The notes under the pieces were generated by a model. The model had not been told where the DNA came from and did no database searches. It saw only the letters and a list, made by a program, of their open reading frames with translations. From NCBI GenBank assembly GCA_050249835.1, contig JBFWPT010000017.1, positions 1 through 64,000 of the forward strand: DNA of 64,000 bases. Direction: 5' to 3'. Both the position numbers and the translations under genes were made by a program. This document shows, one piece after another, positions 51,799 to 60,943 of the stretch. The DNA comes from Miltoncostaea sp050249835. Lineage in GTDB: Bacteria > Actinomycetota > Thermoleophilia > Miltoncostaeales > Miltoncostaeaceae. Each line of letters begins with the position of its first letter. Within the stretch, counting starts at the first letter, position 1.

Positions 51799-53586
51799 AT
51801 GCTCCGGGCCGCCCTCCTCACCGCCTCCGCCCTGCTCGCCGCCCCCGCGGCCGCCCTCGCGGGCCCCGTGGAGGCGCTGCCGCCCGCCTCGACGCCCGCC
51901 ATCAGCGAGGTCGCGCCCGGCGTCGGTTACCAGCGCATCGTGCAGGACGGCGGCCAGGTCGTGCACGTCGTGCGCGCCCCGCTGTCGCCGCGCGTCTCGC
52001 TCGCCCCGGTGCTGCTGGGCGGGTCCCCCATCACCCGCGCCTCGCTGACGAGCGCCATGTCCTCCCGCCTGGGCACCGGCGCCGTGGCCGCGGTGAACGG
52101 CGACTTCTTCAACTACAGCACCAACGACCCGAGCGGCGTCTTCATGGCCGGCGGGGAGCTGGTGCACGAGCCGGAGGCGAGCCGGTCCGCCCTGGTGTTC
52201 GGCCCGGGCGGCGGCCTCGACGCGCTCAACCTGGCGCTGGTCGGGTCCTGGCAGGCGGTCGACCCGGCTGCGCTGACGACCTTCCGGGCCCGGACCTTCC
52301 AGGGCGTCAACCGCCCGGCGAAGCGCGGCCGCGAGGCCATCCTCTACACCCCGGCCTACGGCGCCCTCACGACCCCCGCGGGCGGCTCGCGCTACGAGGT
52401 CCGCATCCGGCTCGACCTCCCCGCGCCCCTCACCCCGAACGTCCCGGTGTCCGGGACCGTCATCGGATCCGGCGCGGGCGGCGGCCAGACGATCGGCGCG
52501 GGCCATTGGGTGCTGACCGGCGTCGGGTCGGCGGGCGTCACCATCCGCGACGAGCTGCAGCTCGGCCGCAGGATCACGATCACGCCGGGCCTCACGGGGC
52601 TGGTGCCGGGCGCGCTCGACGCGGTGGGCGGCGGGCCCGCGCTGGTGCGCGACGGCCGGGCGATCACGAGCGCCGGCGAGGGCTTCAGCCTGGCCCAGGT
52701 GGGCACGCGCACGTCGCGCACGGCGGTGGGCCAGACGGCCGACGGCATGCGCCTGCTCGTGACGGCGGAGGGGCCGGCGCAGGGCAGCCGGGGCATCACC
52801 GTGGCCGAGCAGGCACAGCTCATGGCGGGCCTCGGAGCGCGCACGGCCGTCGCCATGGACGCGGGCGGCAGCGCCCAGATGACGGTGCTGGACGACATGG
52901 TGATCCCGTGGTCCGGCGCCCGTAGCCTGAGCAACGCGGTCGTCATGTCCTACGACGGCGTGACCCTCGAGCCGCCACCCACCCGGCTGTCGCCGAACGC
53001 GGACCGGGTGGACGACACCACGACCCTCGTCGTGAGGGCCACGCGCCCCGGCACGGCCCGGGTGACCGTCGCGCGCCGCACGGGGCGGCCCACCAAGCGC
53101 CTCTGGGAGGGGCGCCTCGGCCCGGGCGCCGCGGCCGCCCGCCTGGACCCCCGCAAGCTCCGCCTCGCCGACGGCGTCTACGTCGTCGTCGCCACCCAGA
53201 CCCCCGACGACGGCTCCGGCGCCACCGAGCAACGGCGCCGGGTGATCGTGGACCGCACGCTCGGCTCCCTCAACGCCCGGGGCTCGGCGCCGCGGGTGGG
53301 GCGCACGGTGCGCCCGCGCCTGGACATCCGCTTCCGCCTGCAGCGGCCGGCGCGGGTGACGGTGCGCGTGCGCACGACCGGCGGCACCCCGGTCGCCACG
53401 CTCATGAGCGGGCGGGTGCTGCGGCCCGGGAAGCAGTCCGTGCGCTGGGACCGCAAGGTGCGCGGCAAGGTCGTCTCGGGCGAGTACGAGGTGACCGTCG
53501 AGGCCCGCGGCCGGCTCGGCACCTCGGGCCTGGTGCGGTCGGTGACGCTGAAGGCGCCGCCGAAGCCCCGCCCCGCCCGCCCCTAG
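51799..53586 (+). CDS. Secreted phosphodiester glycosidase-domain (NAGPA/DUF2233) protein
   Basis: 595 aa from ATG 51799. Signal peptide about 1-22. NAGPA-type domain with 'VAAVNGDFFNYSTNDPSGVF' and 'ARTAVAMDAGGSAQMTVLD', matching the catalytic region of the mannose-6-phosphate uncovering-enzyme family. The ~200-residue C terminus has two beta-sandwich repeats including a FlgD/'RLSPNADRVDDTT'-type element and Arg/Thr-rich tail. Presumably acts on a surface or extracellular phosphoglycan. Substrate unknown. Confidence 0.85.
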   Translation: MLRAALLTASALLAAPAAALAGPVEALPPASTPAISEVAPGVGYQRIVQDGGQVVHVVRAPLSPRVSLAPVLLGGSPITRASLTSAMSSRLGTGAVAAVNGDFFNYSTNDPSGVFMAGGELVHEPEASRSALVFGPGGGLDALNLALVGSWQAVDPAALTTFRARTFQGVNRPAKRGREAILYTPAYGALTTPAGGSRYEVRIRLDLPAPLTPNVPVSGTVIGSGAGGGQTIGAGHWVLTGVGSAGVTIRDELQLGRRITITPGLTGLVPGALDAVGGGPALVRDGRAITSAGEGFSLAQVGTRTSRTAVGQTADGMRLLVTAEGPAQGSRGITVAEQAQLMAGLGARTAVAMDAGGSAQMTVLDDMVIPWSGARSLSNAVVMSYDGVTLEPPPTRLSPNADRVDDTTTLVVRATRPGTARVTVARRTGRPTKRLWEGRLGPGAAAARLDPRKLRLADGVYVVVATQTPDDGSGATEQRRRVIVDRTLGSLNARGSAPRVGRTVRPRLDIRFRLQRPARVTVRVRTTGGTPVATLMSGRVLRPGKQSVRWDRKVRGKVVSGEYEVTVEARGRLGTSGLVRSVTLKAPPKPRPARP

Positions 53587-53604
53587 CAAGGAGCCCGCCG
53601 CGAA

Positions 53605-53744
53605 AGTCGGCCGCACGATCCGCCGGCTGCAAACCTTCGCGCTCCGGCGCCCGCGTCACCGCCGAGGCCCTCCGGGCATCGGCGGTGGCCGCGGCCATCC
53701 GGATCACTCGGTTTTCGCGGCGGCTCGCACGACCTTGGTTCCCC
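53605..53744. repeat. Inverted repeat element, copy A (~140 bp)
   Basis: Nearly identical (about nine differences and a 2-bp gap by eye) to the reverse complement of 56235-56374. It has terminal inverted repeats (GGCCGCACGATCCGCC at 53609-53624 and the reverse complement of GGTCGTGCGAGCCGCC at the other end) and a central stem (CACCGCCGA/TCGGCGGTG with inner GCCC-TCC-GGGC). It codes for no protein. A MITE-like or structured-RNA element is likely. Confidence 0.8.
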
Positions 53745-53780
53745 GGCGGGCTCCCAGGGGCGGGCGGGCTCCGCTCGGCG

Positions 53781-54053
53781 CTAGGAGGGGGCGTCGCCCC
53801 CGTCGTCCTCGTCCAGCGCGTCCATCTCGGCCTGGGTCGCGCGGATCTCGGCGACCAGCCGGTCGATGTGGGCGTCGAGGCCCGTTTCGCCGTCGCGCTG
53901 GCGGACGACCGTGTAGCCGAGCTCCTCGGCGATCCCGTTCATCTTGCGCTTCAAGGTCATCTCCTGCGCCTTGTCGCGCGCCTCCCCCGCGCCCTTCTGG
54001 GCGGCGTCGACCGCCTTCTTGGCGGCCTCACGGGCCTTGTCGGCGAGTCCCAT
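53781..54053 (-). CDS. Small helical protein, unknown
   Basis: 90 aa from ATG 54053 with GGGGGA upstream. Amphipathic helices rich in Ala, Lys and Glu ('MGLADKAREAAKKAVDAAQK', 'DAHIDRLVAEIRATQAEMDA'), no signal peptide. It resembles small stress-associated helical proteins but I cannot name a family. Last gene of a six-gene run in one direction. Confidence 0.65.
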   Translation of the reverse strand: MGLADKAREAAKKAVDAAQKGAGEARDKAQEMTLKRKMNGIAEELGYTVVRQRDGETGLDAHIDRLVAEIRATQAEMDALDEDDGGDAPS

Positions 54054-54092
54054 GCTCGGGTCCCCCTGGATCGGTGTCGCGGGTCCGCGAGT

Positions 54093-54482
54093 CTACTTCG
54101 CCTCCTCGCGCCAGTGGTAAACCGCGAGCGCCACGGCGACGAGCGAGAACAGCAGCGCGAGCCACAGGCCGAACTTGCGGCCCGCGCCGCCGCCGCCCTC
54201 CAGGAAGATCATGAGGGTCACGATGAACGTGACGCTGGTGAGGTAGGCGGCCCAGCTCGCGGGGTTGATCGCGGCGGGCAGCTCGAAGTTGAAGGCGTCC
54301 GCGATCAGCAGCGCGGCAGCGCCCGCGGCGAAGATCAGGAGGATCCACCATGACGGCACGATGTCCTGGCCGCTGAAGCTGATCGGGCCCGAGCCGAACC
54401 AGGAGAAGAAGAGCGAGATGATGAAGAGGATGGAGGCGCCCGCGGCGCCGAGCATCCTCTGCTCGCGGGTGAGGGAGTTCAT
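54093..54482 (-). CDS. Small four-helix membrane protein
   Basis: 129 aa from ATG 54482. Hydrophobic segments: 'LGAAGASILFIISLFFSWFG', 'WWILLIFAAGAAALLIADAF', 'YLTSVTFIVTLMIFLEGG' and 'FGLWLALLFSLVAVALAVYH'. The residues before helix 1 are 'MNSLTREQR'. No function recognised. Lies in the block between the two inverted repeats. Confidence 0.75.
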   Translation of the reverse strand: MNSLTREQRMLGAAGASILFIISLFFSWFGSGPISFSGQDIVPSWWILLIFAAGAAALLIADAFNFELPAAINPASWAAYLTSVTFIVTLMIFLEGGGGAGRKFGLWLALLFSLVAVALAVYHWREEAK

Positions 54483-54556
54483 TGGGGCTCCTCGGGGTGG
54501 GGCGGGAGAGGTCGGATCGCCGGGGTGTTCGACGTCCCCGGCGGTGGCACCTGCCC

Positions 54557-55240
54557 TCAGGGCTCCGTGAGGACGACCGGAGGGGTGTGGCCGGGGATGA
54601 GGGTGCGCGGGCCGGCGGCCCGGATCGCCCGGAAGGCGGCGAGGTGCTCGTCGCGCCGGGGGAAGCCCTCCGGCAGGTCCGTCTGGGCGAACCAGGAGGG
54701 GTCGGGGCCCGGGGTGTCGCCGGCGACCGCGACGAGGCCCTCCTCGGTGTCGACGAGGAAGCAGACGTGCCCCTCGGTATGGCCGGGCGTGAGGATCCAG
54801 CGCACGCCGGGCAGCACCTCGCCGGAGTCGCCGGTCATCGGGCGCTCGTCGGCGCGGTCGCGCCAGCCCCGCCCGGCCCGCGCGTGCGGCTCCGCCAGCT
54901 CGCGCTCGTGCACGTGGAGGGTCACCTCGCCGAGCTGCGGCAGCGCCGACACGTGGTCGGAGTGCAGGTGCGTCATGAGCACGGTGCGCACGTCGTCCGG
55001 CCCCAGGCCGCGGGCGGCGAGGGCGCCCCGCAGCATGTCGCCCTGGGTCGCGTAGCCCGGGTCGATCACGACCGGCTCGGGGCCGGTGAGGAGCACCGTG
55101 TTGGGCCAGGCGATCATCCCGTGGACGGAGTCCGGCAGGCCGCGGTAGGCCCCGAAGGTGCCGAACGTGGACGTGCCGCGCAGCTCCACCACCTCGCCGT
55201 CGCGCAGGGCGAACACGATCCGGTGCGCCGGGACCAGCAC
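54557..55240 (-). CDS. Metallo-beta-lactamase-fold hydrolase
   Basis: 227 aa. Metal-binding motif 'THLHSDHVSAL' (His91, His93, Asp95, His96), 'TPGHTEGHVCFLVD' and 'VAGDTPGPDPSW' and the final His in 'LIPGHTPP'. Glyoxalase-II/lactonase-like, binds two metals. Substrate unknown. GTG start. Probably transcribed with the next gene upstream (20-bp gap). Confidence 0.9.
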   Translation of the reverse strand: MLVPAHRIVFALRDGEVVELRGTSTFGTFGAYRGLPDSVHGMIAWPNTVLLTGPEPVVIDPGYATQGDMLRGALAARGLGPDDVRTVLMTHLHSDHVSALPQLGEVTLHVHERELAEPHARAGRGWRDRADERPMTGDSGEVLPGVRWILTPGHTEGHVCFLVDTEEGLVAVAGDTPGPDPSWFAQTDLPEGFPRRDEHLAAFRAIRAAGPRTLIPGHTPPVVLTEP

Positions 55241-55260
55241 CTCGGCGCGCCAAGGGGTGG

Positions 55261-55482
55261 TTATCGGGCCGCCTCCGCCTGCTCGGCCCCCGCCGGGCGG
55301 CCGCGGTCGTGGTCGTAGCAGGGCGCCTCGGTGAAGGGCGCGACCGGGTCGCCGGCCGCGCGCCCCAGGCGAGTGACCCGGGCCCGGAGCCCCATGCCGG
55401 CCCGGCGGGCGCCGGGCGTGAGCGCGACGCCGATGATGCCGCCGGCGAGCAGCCAGCCCCCGCGGCGGCGGGCGGCGCTCAC
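55261..55482 (-). CDS. Small membrane-anchored protein coupled to the GYD gene
   Basis: 73 aa from GTG 55482, which overlaps the GYD gene's stop as GTGA. One hydrophobic segment ('GWLLAGGIIGVALTPGARRA') between Arg-rich ends, then a polar tail. Function unknown. The overlap suggests co-translation. Confidence 0.6.
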   Translation of the reverse strand: MSAARRRGGWLLAGGIIGVALTPGARRAGMGLRARVTRLGRAAGDPVAPFTEAPCYDHDRGRPAGAEQAEAAR

Positions 55483-55763
55483 TTCAGGAGCGAGAGGAAC
55501 TCGTCGACGGGGATCGCCGTGAGGGTCTGGAAGTGGGCCGTGCCGCGCGCGGCGAGCTCCACCGACACCCGGGCGATGACCTTCTCGTCCGGCGCCTCGA
55601 GGATGTTGACGAAGTCGTAGGGGCCGAGCACGGCCCACTGCTGGATGACCTTCGCCCCCATCTGCTCCACCTCGGCGTTGACCTCGAGCAGCCGCTGGGG
55701 GTTCGCCTTGAGCGTCCCGACGCCGTGCGGGCTGAGGGTGCTGAGAAGGATGTACGTCGGCAC
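55479..55763 (-). CDS. GYD-domain protein
   Basis: 94 aa, a ferredoxin-like GYD domain ('TYILLSTLSPHGVGTLKANP', 'KVIQQWAVLGPYDFVNILEA', 'VSVELAARGTAHFQTLTAIP'). GYD proteins are small dimeric sensors or enzymes of unknown role. GTG start. Overlaps the 73-aa gene. Confidence 0.85.
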   Translation of the reverse strand: MPTYILLSTLSPHGVGTLKANPQRLLEVNAEVEQMGAKVIQQWAVLGPYDFVNILEAPDEKVIARVSVELAARGTAHFQTLTAIPVDEFLSLLK

Positions 55764-55826
55764 GTTCCGGACCCTCCTCGGGTCGCCGATTGACCGGGTG
55801 CGCCGAGCGTACCACCCGGGGCGCGC

Positions 55827-56207
55827 TCACCCGGCGCCGAGGGCCTCCAGCCACCCGGCCCGGTCGCGGCCCACGTCGAACGCGATGGCGTCGGGGCTCC
55901 CGTCCTCGCGCCGGAACGACACGCGCACCAGCGGACGGCCGACCCATTTGCCCAGGTGGGTCCTCACCTCCTCCACGGCGGTGACGCGGTCGCGCGGGAT
56001 CACCAGGGTGCGGCGCGGCACCATCAGCGCGAAGGCGATCGCGTCGTCGGTGACGGCCAGGTGGCCGTTCCCCCGCACCTGCCCCTTCCCCCGGCTCTGC
56101 TCGCCGAGGCTGCGCACGTTCCCCTCGCGCAGCGGGATCGCCCCGCCGAGCCCCTTCAGCGTGTCGTCGCGGGCCGCGGCGGCCCGCCGGCGCAGCCACC
56201 CGATCAC
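55827..56207 (-). CDS. PH-like (DUF2550-type) small protein
   Basis: 126 aa. Short basic N terminus, then a beta-rich domain ('GKGQVRGNGHLAVTDDAIAF', 'RRTLVIPRDRVTAVEEVRTH', 'LVRVSFRREDGSPDAIAFDV') resembling PH or GRAM folds in actinobacterial proteins such as DUF2550; assignment uncertain. First gene of the minus-strand run, next to repeat copy B. Confidence 0.6.
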   Translation of the reverse strand: MIGWLRRRAAAARDDTLKGLGGAIPLREGNVRSLGEQSRGKGQVRGNGHLAVTDDAIAFALMVPRRTLVIPRDRVTAVEEVRTHLGKWVGRPLVRVSFRREDGSPDAIAFDVGRDRAGWLEALGAG

Positions 56208-56234
56208 CCGTTTCGGCTCCCTAGGGGCGGGTCG

Positions 56235-56374
56235 GGGGACAAAGGTCGTGCGATCCGCCGAGCGAAAACCGAGCGATCCGGATGGCCGCGGCCACCGCCG
56301 ATGCCCGGAGGGCCTCGGTGGTGACGCGGGCGCCGGAGCGCGAAGGTTTGCAGCCGGCGGGCGTGCGACCGACT
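56235..56374. repeat. Inverted repeat element, copy B (~140 bp)
   Basis: Reverse-complement partner of copy A (53605-53744). Terminal arms GGTCGTGCGATCCGCC and GGCGGGCGTGCGACC pair with a few wobbles. The central stem reads CACCGCCGA with TCGGTGGTG: read from the + strand, the single change from copy A becomes a G-U pair, so the RNA stem is preserved. This compensatory pattern favours a transcript. Confidence 0.8.
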
Positions 56375-56388
56375 CCCACGACCGGCCC

Positions 56389-57300
56389 CTAGTCGGTCCA
56401 GGCCGAGAGGTCGCGGCCGATCAGGTCACCCAGCTCGCGGACGTCGTCGCGGAACGTGTCGCGCAGCTCCTGTGCGAAGGCCGGCGAGATCTCCTCGCGG
56501 CGGGTGACCTGGCGGTTGGAGCGCCGCACGCGGTCGAGGACCCCGAGGCGCTCCATGCCGGTGACCTTCTTGACGCCGCGGGCGACGGCGACGAGCGGGG
56601 CCGGCGGCCGCTGGGTGAACCGGGCGACGGCCGCGTTCTGGTGCACCTTGTTCTCGTTGACGCGCGGGAACTCGGCGCGCCCGTCGTCCGGGACGCCGAG
56701 GAACTCCAGCACCTCGCGGTACACCGCCCCGGTGTCGGCGCGGAGGTCGTCGAAGACGAGCACCTTCACCTGGTCCGCGGGCACGTGGTCGTACACCCGG
56801 CCGAGCTGGGCGCCGAGCATCGCCGCGTCGCGGTACTGGAGGAAGGCCGGGACGCGGGCGGTGGACGGCACGCCCTCGCCGCGCGCCCGCGACTCCTGCA
56901 GGCGCCAGGCGCGCTCCACGTCCGGCTCGCGCTCGTCGAGCATGTAGCTCATCTGCGAGTGGAGCGACGGCACCAGGTCGACCGGGTTGCGCACCATCAC
57001 GATGACGCGCGCGTCCGGGTCGAAGCGCATGATCTCGCGCGCCGCGGTCTGGGAGTAGAGGTACCAGACCGACGCCTCGCCGACGGCGATGTGCCGCGCG
57101 TCGGCCGCGTCGTAGAGGCGCAGGTAGTGGTCGAGCGACCGCTCGCCCGGCGCGTAGTAGTAGTCGAAGTCCTCGCAGAAGTAGTGGGGCTCCTTCGGCG
57201 TGGACACGAACACCCGCTCGTGCTGCCGCAGGTACTCGCTGATCGCCGTGGTGCCGCACTTGGGGGCGCCGAGGATGAAGAAGTTCGGTCTCCGTGACAT
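56389..57300 (-). CDS. Sulfotransferase
   Basis: 303 aa. PAPS-binding loops 'FFILGAPKCGTTAISEYL' (5'-PSB) and 'VIVMVRNPVDLVPSLHSQMS' (3'-PB region), with 'QVKVLVFDDLRADTGAVYRE'. Heparan-sulfate-type/actinobacterial sulfotransferase fold; acceptor unknown. It needs PAPS; Sat is in the window but APS kinase is not. ATG 57300. Confidence 0.92.
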   Translation of the reverse strand: MSRRPNFFILGAPKCGTTAISEYLRQHERVFVSTPKEPHYFCEDFDYYYAPGERSLDHYLRLYDAADARHIAVGEASVWYLYSQTAAREIMRFDPDARVIVMVRNPVDLVPSLHSQMSYMLDEREPDVERAWRLQESRARGEGVPSTARVPAFLQYRDAAMLGAQLGRVYDHVPADQVKVLVFDDLRADTGAVYREVLEFLGVPDDGRAEFPRVNENKVHQNAAVARFTQRPPAPLVAVARGVKKVTGMERLGVLDRVRRSNRQVTRREEISPAFAQELRDTFRDDVRELGDLIGRDLSAWTD

Positions 57301-57361
57301 CGACGGGCACGATAGACGAGGACGCGCGCGGACGGTCGTCCCGCGCGGTACCGTCCCCCCG

Positions 57362-57841
57362 ATGCCGGCCCCGCGACGTCCCGCCGTCCCCAGCGCCCGC
57401 GCGCCCCGCGCCGCCGGCGGCACCGACGGCGGACCCGGCTTCGTCGGGCTCGTCTGCGGCGTCGCGATCGTGGCCGGGGTCCTGCTCCCCTGGTACGCGA
57501 CGAACCTCGGGCCGCCGTTCTCCGCGACGAGCGCGACCGGCTGGGACGCCACGACCCTGGCGAAGATCGCCCTCGTGCTCGGCATCCTGATCGCGGCCGC
57601 ATCGGCCGCGACCGCCATGGACGAGCGCGGCCTGCTCTCCCTGTCGGAGCGGACCGCCGACGCGCTCGCCTGGACGATGGTGGCCGCCTCGGCCCTCGCC
57701 GCGGGCCTCATCGGCTACCGCTTCCTGGTGATGCCGGAGCCGGCCGAGTTCCTCTCGCGCCAGTTCGGCCTCTACCTGGCGGCCGCCGCGAGCATCGGCG
57801 GCATCCTCGCCGGGCTGGGGGCGGTCGCCGTCCGGGACTGA
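57362..57841 (+). CDS. Small membrane protein
   Basis: 159 aa from ATG 57362. Four hydrophobic segments: 'GFVGLVCGVAIVAGVLLPWY', 'TLAKIALVLGILIAAASAAT', 'WTMVAASALAAGLIGYRFLV' and 'YLAAAASIGGILAGLGAVAV'. Function unknown. Divergent from the sulfotransferase. Confidence 0.75.
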   Translation: MPAPRRPAVPSARAPRAAGGTDGGPGFVGLVCGVAIVAGVLLPWYATNLGPPFSATSATGWDATTLAKIALVLGILIAAASAATAMDERGLLSLSERTADALAWTMVAASALAAGLIGYRFLVMPEPAEFLSRQFGLYLAAAASIGGILAGLGAVAVRD

Positions 57842-57872
57842 GGCGCGCCGCCCGGATGCCGATGAGGAGGGG

Positions 57873-58331
57873 GTGACCTACTACCTCCCCCCTCCGGAGG
57901 ACGAGGGACGCGCCCGGGGTGTCCCGGGCATCGCCCCGGTGGGCGCGCCCCACGGGGCGGCCGGGTGGGCGGGACCCGGGGAGGGCCCGGCCCCGCCGGA
58001 GCGCCTGGTGCGGGTGACGCGGATGCCCGCCGCCGAGGCGGCGGGGCACCTCGCGCGGTGGGTGGGGGAGCGCCCCGGCGTGCGGCCGCTGGCCGCGCCC
58101 GAGGGGGTCGTCGCCCGGGAGCGGTCGCGCGCCGACCGGGACCGGCCGGGGGGCACGCGCCGCCAGCGCCTCGCGCTGCGCGTCGCGGGCGGCGAGGCCG
58201 TCGCCCTCCACTGGTCGGCGCCGGAGCCGGTGGGCCAGGCCGACGAGGACGCCTGGACCCGCGCCCTGGACCGCCTCACGGCGGGGACGGTGCCCGCGAC
58301 GGGGGCGGGGCGCGGCGGCTGGACCGCCTGA
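57873..58331 (+). CDS. Hypothetical protein
   Basis: 152 aa from GTG 57873 with a strong GAGGAGGGG site. Pro/Gly/Arg-rich first third, then a compact region ('PAAEAAGHLARWVGERPGVR', 'RQRLALRVAGGEAVALHWSA'). No family recognised. Convergent with clpB. Confidence 0.6.
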   Translation: MTYYLPPPEDEGRARGVPGIAPVGAPHGAAGWAGPGEGPAPPERLVRVTRMPAAEAAGHLARWVGERPGVRPLAAPEGVVARERSRADRDRPGGTRRQRLALRVAGGEAVALHWSAPEPVGQADEDAWTRALDRLTAGTVPATGAGRGGWTA

Positions 58332-58351
58332 CCCCGCCCCGGGCGGGTGCG

Positions 58352-60943
58352 CTACGCGGCCACCGGGGCGGCCGAGGTGAACGTGAGCTCGTCGCCGTCG
58401 GCGTCCACCACCAGGTGGTCGCCGTCGCGGACCTCGCCGGCCAGCATCCGCTGGGCCAGCGGGTTCTCGATGCGCCGCTGCACGAGCCGCTTGAGCGGCC
58501 GCGCCCCGTACGCCGGGTCGTAGCCCTCCCGCGCCAGCAGGGCGACGGCGGCCGGGGTGATCTCCAGCTCCACCCCGCGCACGGCGAGCCGCTTGCGCAG
58601 GCGCTCCGCCTGCAGCCGCACGATCTCGTGGAGCTGCTCCTGGCCGAGGCGGCCGAACAGCACGATCTCGTCCACGCGGTTGAGGAACTCGGGGCGGAAG
58701 TGGTCGCGCAGCGCGCCCATCACCCGCTCCTCGGCGATCTCCTCGTCGATGCCCTCGGCGAGGAACTGGCTGCCGATGTTGCTCGTCATGATCACGACGG
58801 TGTTCGTGAAGTCCACGACCCGCCCCTGGCCGTCGGTGAGGCGCCCGTCGTCGAGCAGCTGGAGCAGCACGTTGAAGACGTCCGCGTGGGCCTTCTCGAT
58901 CTCGTCGAGCAGCAGGACGGCGTACGGCCGCCGCCGGACGGCCTCGGTGAGCTGGCCGCCCTCGTCGAAGCCGACGTAGCCGGGCGGGGCGCCGATGAGC
59001 CGGGCCACGGAGTGCCGCTCCATGTACTCGCTCATGTCGATGCGCACCATCGCGCGCTCGTCGTCGAACATGAACTCCGCGAGCGCCCGGGCCAGCTCGG
59101 TCTTCCCGACGCCGGTGGGGCCGAGGAAGATGAACGAGCCGATCGGGCGGTCCGGGTCGGACAGGCCGGCGCGGGCGCGCCGCAGGGCGTTCGCCACCGC
59201 CGACACGGCGTCGTCCTGGCCGATGACCCGGTCGTGCAGGCGCTCCTCCATGTGGAGCAGCTTCTCGACCTCGCCCTCCATGAGCCGGGACACGGGCACG
59301 CCGGTCCAGGCCGCCACCACCTCGGCGACGTCCTCCTCGTCGACCTCCTCCTTCAGCATCCGCCGGGACGACTGCTGCTCGGCGAGGTCGTCGTTCGCCG
59401 CCTCCAGGGCCTTCTCCAGCTCGGGCAGGGTGCCGTACCGCAGGCGCGCGGCGCCCTCCAGGTCGCTCTCGCGCTCGGCGCGCTCCAGCTCCGTGCGGGC
59501 CGTCTCGATCTGCTCCTTGATGGACCGGATGCGGCCGATGGTGGCCTTCTCCTGGTCCCAGTGGGCGCGCATCGCGTCGGCCTCCTCGCGGAGGGACGCG
59601 AGCTCCTCCACCAACGCCTCCCGGCGCGCGGCGGACGCGTCGTCGCTCTCGGCCTCGAGGGCCTGCTGCTCGATCTCGAGCTGCATGATGCGGCGCTGGA
59701 CGGCGTCGAGCTCCACCGGCACCGAGTCGATCTCGATGCGCAGGCGGCTCGCGGCCTCGTCCATCAGGTCGATGGCCTTGTCCGGCAGGAAGCGCGAGGT
59801 GATGTAGCGGTCCGACAGCCGGGCGGCGGCCACGAGGGCGCCGTCCTGGATGCGGACGCCGTGGTGCACCTCGTACCGCTCCTTCAGGCCGCGCAGGATC
59901 GCGACGGTCGCCTCGACCGACGGCTCGCCCACCATGACCGGCTGGAAGCGCCGCTCCAGGGCCGCGTCCTTCTCGACGTACTTGCGGTACTCGTCGAGGG
60001 TCGTGGCGCCGACGGCGCGCAGGGCGCCACGGGCGAGCATCGGCTTGAGCAGGTTCGCGGCATCCACCGCACCCTCGGCCGCGCCGGCGCCCACGATCGT
60101 GTGGAGCTCGTCGATGAAGAGGATGACCTCGCCGGCCGCGTCCTCGATCTCCTTCAGGACGGCCTTGAGCCGGTCCTCGAACTCGCCGCGGTACTTCGCC
60201 CCCGCGAGCAGGCTGCCGACGTCGAGCGCGATGACGCGCCTGCCCGCCAGGCCCTCCGGGATGTCGCCCGCCACGATGCGCTGGGCCAGGCCCTCCACGA
60301 TGGCGGTCTTGCCCGTGCCGGGCTCGCCGATGAGGACCGGGTTGTTCTTCGTGCGGCGCGAGAGCACCTGGATGACGCGGCGGATCTCCTCGTCGCGGCC
60401 GACGACCGGGTCCAGGGCGCCGCTCTCGGCGGCCTCGGTGAGGTCGCGGCCGTACCGCTCCAGGGCCTGGTACTTCTCCTCCGGGTTCGGGTCGGTCACG
60501 CGCGCCGAGCCGCGCACGGTGCGCAGGGCGCCGAGCAGGCCGTCGCGGGTGACGCCGTTCGCGCGCAGGGCCTCGCGGGCCGGGGAGGGCTCCTCGACCA
60601 GGGCGAGCAGCAGGTGCTCCGTGGAGATGAACTCGTCGTCGAGGCGCTCGGCCTCCTGACCGGCGCGGCGCAGGACCGCCCGGTAGGGGCTCGACAGCTG
60701 GGCGCCGGTCGGCGAGCCGCTCACCTGGGGGTGGCGGCCGATCGCGGCCTGGGTGGCCGCGCGCAGGCCGGTGAGGTCGGCGCCGGCCTTCTGCAGCACC
60801 GGCTCCACCACGCCCTCGCGGGCCTCGAGCAGTGCGGCGAGCAGGTGGTCGGGCTCGACCACCGGGTTGCCGTTCTCCCCCGCGATCCGGGCGGAGGCGG
60901 CGATCGCCTCCTGCGCGCGCTCGGTCGGCTTGTCCACTGCCAT
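58352..60943 (-). CDS. clpB: Chaperone ClpB (Hsp100 disaggregase)
   Basis: 863 aa. Clp N-terminal domain, two AAA+ modules with Walker A 'GEPGTGKTAIVE' (about residue 208) and 'GPTGVGKTELA' (about 608), and the middle coiled coil (about 400-520) that marks ClpB. Works with DnaK to recover aggregated proteins. Last gene of the heat-shock operon; its ATG overlaps the hspR stop by one base (TGATG), which places it under the same promoter. Confidence 0.97.
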   Translation of the reverse strand: MAVDKPTERAQEAIAASARIAGENGNPVVEPDHLLAALLEAREGVVEPVLQKAGADLTGLRAATQAAIGRHPQVSGSPTGAQLSSPYRAVLRRAGQEAERLDDEFISTEHLLLALVEEPSPAREALRANGVTRDGLLGALRTVRGSARVTDPNPEEKYQALERYGRDLTEAAESGALDPVVGRDEEIRRVIQVLSRRTKNNPVLIGEPGTGKTAIVEGLAQRIVAGDIPEGLAGRRVIALDVGSLLAGAKYRGEFEDRLKAVLKEIEDAAGEVILFIDELHTIVGAGAAEGAVDAANLLKPMLARGALRAVGATTLDEYRKYVEKDAALERRFQPVMVGEPSVEATVAILRGLKERYEVHHGVRIQDGALVAAARLSDRYITSRFLPDKAIDLMDEAASRLRIEIDSVPVELDAVQRRIMQLEIEQQALEAESDDASAARREALVEELASLREEADAMRAHWDQEKATIGRIRSIKEQIETARTELERAERESDLEGAARLRYGTLPELEKALEAANDDLAEQQSSRRMLKEEVDEEDVAEVVAAWTGVPVSRLMEGEVEKLLHMEERLHDRVIGQDDAVSAVANALRRARAGLSDPDRPIGSFIFLGPTGVGKTELARALAEFMFDDERAMVRIDMSEYMERHSVARLIGAPPGYVGFDEGGQLTEAVRRRPYAVLLLDEIEKAHADVFNVLLQLLDDGRLTDGQGRVVDFTNTVVIMTSNIGSQFLAEGIDEEIAEERVMGALRDHFRPEFLNRVDEIVLFGRLGQEQLHEIVRLQAERLRKRLAVRGVELEITPAAVALLAREGYDPAYGARPLKRLVQRRIENPLAQRMLAGEVRDGDHLVVDADGDELTFTSAAPVAA

